From: CAYZWU01 sp964482235
Lineage (GTDB): Bacteria > Planctomycetota > B15-G4 > CAYZWU01
Direction of reading: 5' to 3'
NCBI GenBank assembly: GCA_964482235.1
Contig: CAYZWU010000044.1
Location: 1-45,194, forward strand
DNA: 45,194 nt
Shown: positions 42,277 through 45,194 of the stretch, in pieces
How the letters are laid out: every line of letters begins with the position of its first letter
Position numbering within the stretch: position 1 is the stretch's first letter
The notes under the pieces: model-generated
Seen by the model: the letters and a program-made list of their open reading frames with translations, nothing else
Told to the model about the DNA's origin: nothing
Databases searched by the model: none
Translations under genes and position numbers: made by a program

Positions 42277-42667
42277 TTTCCTTATCCAATCGATCGAGCA
42301 GTTCATCGAGAAACCGGCGGACCTCGTCCAGCCCGAGACCGAGGCGCCGGGCATGTGAGACGGCATCGCCGAGTAGAGCACGCGCTTCGTGCCGCGCCTT
42401 TTTCTTCGAGGCGGATTCCACCTCATCGGCGACGAACGTTCCCTGCCCCTGTCGCCGGACGATCAGCCCGGAAGCTTCCAGATCTGCATAGGAGCGTCTC
42501 ACCGTGATCAGGGAGACAAGAAGCTGAGCGGCCAGTTCACGGACCGAGGGAAGGCGCGATCCAGGGAGGATCTGCTGCGATCGGATCGACTGGGCAACCT
42601 GATCGACGATCTGCCTGTAGTAAGGCACACCCGACGAATCGCTAAGCTGTATCCGAATCCGTTTCAC
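42263..42667 (-). CDS. GntR-family transcriptional repressor, YtrA subfamily
   Basis: 134 aa from GTG 42667, preceded by GGAG at 7 nt. The wHTH is clear (YYRQIVDQVAQSIRSQQILP, GSRLPSVRELAAQLLVSLIT and VRRSYADLEASGLIVRRQGQ). The C-terminal region (about 60 residues) is a short, charged helical tail without the large ligand-binding domain of other GntR groups, the feature that defines YtrA-type proteins. These repress their own ABC transporter operon. The reading frame extends upstream to 42733 but that start lies within the promoter and has no ribosome site. Its operator candidate lies 17 nt upstream. Confidence 0.9.
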   Translation of the reverse strand: MKRIRIQLSDSSGVPYYRQIVDQVAQSIRSQQILPGSRLPSVRELAAQLLVSLITVRRSYADLEASGLIVRRQGQGTFVADEVESASKKKARHEARALLGDAVSHARRLGLGLDEVRRFLDELLDRLDKENGNQ

Positions 42668-42683
42668 CGAAGCACTCCACAAC

Positions 42684-42703
42684 TGTGTATAATCATATAC
42701 ACA
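42684..42703. promoter_or_regulatory. Operator candidate for the GntR repressor
   Basis: TGTGTATA-ATCA-TATACACA, perfect 8-bp arms with a 4-nt spacer. It overlaps the -10 of the promoter reading into the repressor gene. YtrA-type repressors bind inverted repeats of the GTAT...ATAC type in their own promoters, so autoregulation is likely. Confidence 0.75.
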
Positions 42704-42720
42704 CCATGCCAGCCAGTCAA
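42692..42720 (-). promoter_or_regulatory. Sigma-70 promoter of the GntR-ABC operon
   Basis: On the minus strand TTGACT (42715-42720), exactly 17 nt, then TATGAT (42692-42697). Both hexamers match five of six bases. Transcription should begin near 42685, about 18 nt before the repressor start codon. Confidence 0.75.
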
Positions 42721-42870
42721 GGGCTCGCCACAAAAAAAAAGACTCTTCAAGAAATCGCCTCAGGAGCGATCGGGTCGAAAACCATCTTGTCGGTCGGATC
42801 AGCGCTGCCGGCTCCTCGCCATGCCTCTGATTCGGCTGCCAGAAGCTGCTCGCCCTCGATCAAAGCACTG

Positions 42871-42899
42871 TTGACACCATCATCTGCTCTTCATCTAAT
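42871..42899 (+). promoter_or_regulatory. Sigma-70 promoter of the hybrid histidine kinase
   Basis: Perfect TTGACA (42871-42876), 17 nt, then TCTAAT (42894-42899, five of six). Start near 42906, leader about 70 nt. Arms ATCTGCTC (42882-42889) and GAGCAGAT (42900-42907) form a perfect 8-bp inverted repeat around the -10, a likely operator. Confidence 0.65.
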
Positions 42900-42975
42900 G
42901 AGCAGATTCGAGAATCGGATTCCCTTTATTTCAGTAATATTGCCGGATATATAACGACTCTCAGGACGGTATTCC

Positions 42976-45063
42976 ATGAGTGACAGCGACACGGCTCGCC
43001 TCATCAGACAGAACGCCCTTCTCCGAGGAATCAGCAAGATCTTTCAGGAAGCCCTTGTCGGCGAAACCGTGGACGAAGTGGCGCAGCGGTGCCTCTGCGT
43101 TGCCGAGGACCTCACCTGCAGCCAGTTCGGTTTCGTGGGGTGGTTGAATGCCGCGGGGCGCCTCGACACCTATGCCATGAACAATCCGGGCTGGAGCGAG
43201 TGCGGACTCCCCCCCGCCGATGCAAGACGGCTCCTCTACAACATGCAGATCAAGGGGATCTGGGGGGAAGTGATCAGGACGGGGTGCTCGCTAATCACCA
43301 ACGATCCGACATCCCATCCCGCCTGGTGCGGGATCCCTGAAGGACATCCTGAAATATCCAGCTTCCTCGGTGTTCCGCTGAAGGAAAGGAAGGAGACATT
43401 CGGCGTCATCGTACTTGGAAACAAGGAAACCGGCTACAACCCGGAGAACCGGGAAGATATCGAGGCTCTTTCGCATGTTTTCGTGCAGGCTCTCCTTCGC
43501 AAGAGGGATGAGCTGGCGCTGCGCGAGTCGGAACAGCGCTACCTGCAGCTTCTGGAAAACACGAGGGAGTGGATCTGGGAAACGGATGCCAGCGGGCTCT
43601 ACACCTATTCGAACTCCACGAGCAAGGATCTGATCGGCTACGAGCCCGATGAGCTCGTGGGCAAGAAATACTTCTACGAGCTCTTTCACCCCGAGTATCG
43701 GGAAGAGCTGAAGCAGGTCGCCTTGAACGAGTTCACGCTGAAGAATCCGTTCCAGGACTTTGCCAACAGGAACGTAAGGAAGGACGGCGACGTCGTCTGG
43801 CTCTCGACGAGCGCCGAGCCCATTCTCGACGATCAGGGGAGGTTGAAGGGCTACAGGGGGACAGATCTCGACATCACGGCACGAAAGGAGGACGAGGCGA
43901 GGCGCGAGTTCGAGGCCAAGGTCCAGCAGGCGCAGAAGCTGGAGAGTCTGGCCGTTCTGGCCGGCGGTATCGCCCACGACTTCAACAACCTGCTCATGGG
44001 GATCCTGGGCAACGTCGAGCTGGCGCGTATGCACGTGCCGGACCGCTCCCCGGCAATCGTCAACATCGACGAGATCGAGCGGTCGGCAAAACGTGCCGCC
44101 GAGCTCAGCCGCCAGATGCTTGCCTATTCAGGAAAGAACACCTTCCTTTCCGAGAGGATCGATCTCAGCGAGATGGTGAACGAGATGGAATACATCCTCA
44201 AGGCCGGAACCGCCGAGAGGGCTGCTCTCAAATACGATCTGACCAGCGATCTTCCCGCCATCCTGGGTGATTCCCCTCAGATCCGCCAGGTCATCATGAA
44301 CATCATCACCAACGCCGTCGAATCGATTTCCGAGAAGAACGGGATCATCTCCATCACCACAGGCGCCATGGAGTGCAGTCGCGATTACCTGAAGGCAACG
44401 GTTCTCGACGAGGAGCTTCCCGAAGGCACCTACGTCTTCATCGAGGTCGCCGACACGGGATGCGGCATGGACGAGCCGACGCTCAGCAGGATGTTCGATC
44501 CCTTCTTCTCCACGAAGTTCACGGGACGCGGCCTCGGCCTGGCCGCGGTTCTCGGAATCGTGCGGGGACACAAGGGGGCACTCACGATCTACAGCGAGAC
44601 CGGCAGGGGAACATCGTTCAAGGCCCTGTTCCCCGCCTGCTCGGGACCGCCCCCCAGGACGAGGGAGAGGGAAGCCATCCCGGTCAAGCGGTGGCAGGGC
44701 AGCACCGTTCTCCTGATCGACGACGACAGGGCGGTCCGCACCGTCAGCCGGAAGATGCTCGAGAAGGTCGGCTTCGCCGTGCTGACTGCCGGAAACGGGC
44801 GCGAGGGCGTCGAGGTATTCGAGAAGAATGCCGACAGGATCACCTGCGTGTTTCTCGACCTGACCATGCCGGAGATGGGCGGTGCTGAAGCATACAGGCA
44901 CCTGCGCCGGATCAACAGCGATGTCCCCGTGATCCTCACGTCCGGCTACAACGAGAAGGATGCCGTGCGGAATTTTCCCGGAAAGGGGCTCGCCGGCTTC
45001 ATGCAGAAGCCGTACCAGCTGCGACAGATCATCACCAAGCTGAGCGACGTTCTCGACCGATGA
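42976..45063 (+). CDS. Hybrid sensor histidine kinase (GAF-PAS-HisKA-HATPase-REC)
   Basis: 695 aa. GAF domain about 15-175 (ITNDPTSHPAWCGIPEGHPE, SSFLGVPLKERKETFGVIVL), PAS about 188-303 (YLQLLENTREWIWETDASGL), dimerisation/phosphoacceptor with His334 in GGIAHDFNNLL, ATP-binding domain with N-box NIITNAVES, G1 DTGCGMD and the RGLGLAAV segment, then a receiver domain with acidic LLIDDD, phospho-acceptor Asp628 (VFLDLTMPEMGG) and Lys in MQKPY. No membrane segment, so it is a cytoplasmic sensor with unknown ligand. It lacks an output domain; an HPt or separate response regulator must lie elsewhere. ATG 42976 follows AGGACGG. Promoter and palindrome lie upstream. It is divergent from the GntR-ABC operon. 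Confidence 0.93.
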   Translation: MSDSDTARLIRQNALLRGISKIFQEALVGETVDEVAQRCLCVAEDLTCSQFGFVGWLNAAGRLDTYAMNNPGWSECGLPPADARRLLYNMQIKGIWGEVIRTGCSLITNDPTSHPAWCGIPEGHPEISSFLGVPLKERKETFGVIVLGNKETGYNPENREDIEALSHVFVQALLRKRDELALRESEQRYLQLLENTREWIWETDASGLYTYSNSTSKDLIGYEPDELVGKKYFYELFHPEYREELKQVALNEFTLKNPFQDFANRNVRKDGDVVWLSTSAEPILDDQGRLKGYRGTDLDITARKEDEARREFEAKVQQAQKLESLAVLAGGIAHDFNNLLMGILGNVELARMHVPDRSPAIVNIDEIERSAKRAAELSRQMLAYSGKNTFLSERIDLSEMVNEMEYILKAGTAERAALKYDLTSDLPAILGDSPQIRQVIMNIITNAVESISEKNGIISITTGAMECSRDYLKATVLDEELPEGTYVFIEVADTGCGMDEPTLSRMFDPFFSTKFTGRGLGLAAVLGIVRGHKGALTIYSETGRGTSFKALFPACSGPPPRTREREAIPVKRWQGSTVLLIDDDRAVRTVSRKMLEKVGFAVLTAGNGREGVEVFEKNADRITCVFLDLTMPEMGGAEAYRHLRRINSDVPVILTSGYNEKDAVRNFPGKGLAGFMQKPYQLRQIITKLSDVLDR

Positions 45064-45194
45064 GGTCCTTGCCGCTCCGGCCGGCTCTTCTTGAATTCAC
45101 CCCCGAACAATGATATCCCTCGTGAGCGCCCCTTGTCCGGTGATTCCCCCGCCGGAGACGTTTCGTCGACGAGCTCCGGTTCGAAGATAAAAAG
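45064..45194. other. Right-edge sequence after the kinase gene
   Basis: 131 nt with no gene start, promoter or convincing hairpin recognised. The neighbouring gene is outside the window. Confidence 0.4.

Noticed and set aside
1..45194. tRNA genes, rRNA, CRISPR arrays, transposases
   Set aside because: No cloverleaf with a GGTTCGA-type arm, no regularly spaced repeats and no transposase or integrase motif were recognised; short RNAs could still be missed by eye.

Overview
The window is high-GC, tightly packed bacterial chromosome using the standard code (ATG, GTG and TTG starts; all three stops). The gene set is that of a Gram-negative glycan and protein scavenger: an outer-membrane porin of the alginate-export type, a formylglycine sulfatase, GH2, GH38 and GH130 enzymes, a Tat-signal Gfo/Idh/MocA oxidoreductase, a sodium:solute symporter, secreted peptidases, several very large secreted proteins of unknown function, a beta-helix protein, PspA and a hybrid histidine kinase. 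This mix is typical of uncultivated lineages of the PVC or FCB groups. There is no rRNA, tRNA or phylogenetic marker, so the phylum cannot be fixed. I saw no insertion sequence, integrase, CRISPR array or clear pseudogene.

Layout. 1-2213 (minus): aldehyde dehydrogenase followed by a porin cut by the left edge. 2415-3803 (plus): Xaa-Pro aminopeptidase, tail-to-tail with an 892-aa secreted protein of unknown function (3790-6468, minus). From a divergent region with two TTGACA promoter candidates, a 1158-aa zinc metallopeptidase-like protein and an overlapping sulfatase run to 11719. 11847-13031: a small acidic protein plus a PspA/IM30 protein, facing a CII-like HTH regulator (13115-13591). 13808-17378: S9 prolyl-oligopeptidase-type hydrolase and a beta-helix protein. 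17408-20474 (minus): two overlapping genes, a poly-Gly secreted protein and a toroid/beta-propeller fusion. 20591-24430 (minus): multidomain GH2 beta-galactosidase. 24722-27586 (plus): a 954-aa exported protein of unknown function behind a near-consensus sigma-54 promoter with an upstream palindrome. 27625-27764: two abutting strong hairpins, then a small lipoprotein. 28368-36926 (minus): a run of monomeric isocitrate dehydrogenase, GH38 alpha-mannosidase, GH130 phosphorylase and SSS transporter, the last three joined by 4-bp stop/start overlaps. 37291-40118 (minus): Sel1 lipoprotein, Gfo/Idh/MocA oxidoreductase and a glycine-rich membrane protein. 40148-42667 (minus): permease, ABC ATPase and YtrA-type GntR repressor with a well-formed promoter/operator. 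42976-45063 (plus): GAF-PAS hybrid histidine kinase with its own promoter.

How it works together (inference). The extracellular sulfatase, GH2 and peptidases would strip sulfate, galactose and peptides from complex glycoconjugates. The symporter imports mannosides, cytoplasmic GH38 trims alpha-mannose, and GH130 phosphorolyses the beta-mannosyl core, as in known N-glycan or mannan pathways. PspA, GntR-ABC and the hybrid kinase are envelope-stress and sensing functions. The least explained parts are the sigma-54-driven 954-aa protein, the tandem hairpins downstream of it, the 892-aa protein, and the coupled pairs 6747-11719 and 17408-20474.
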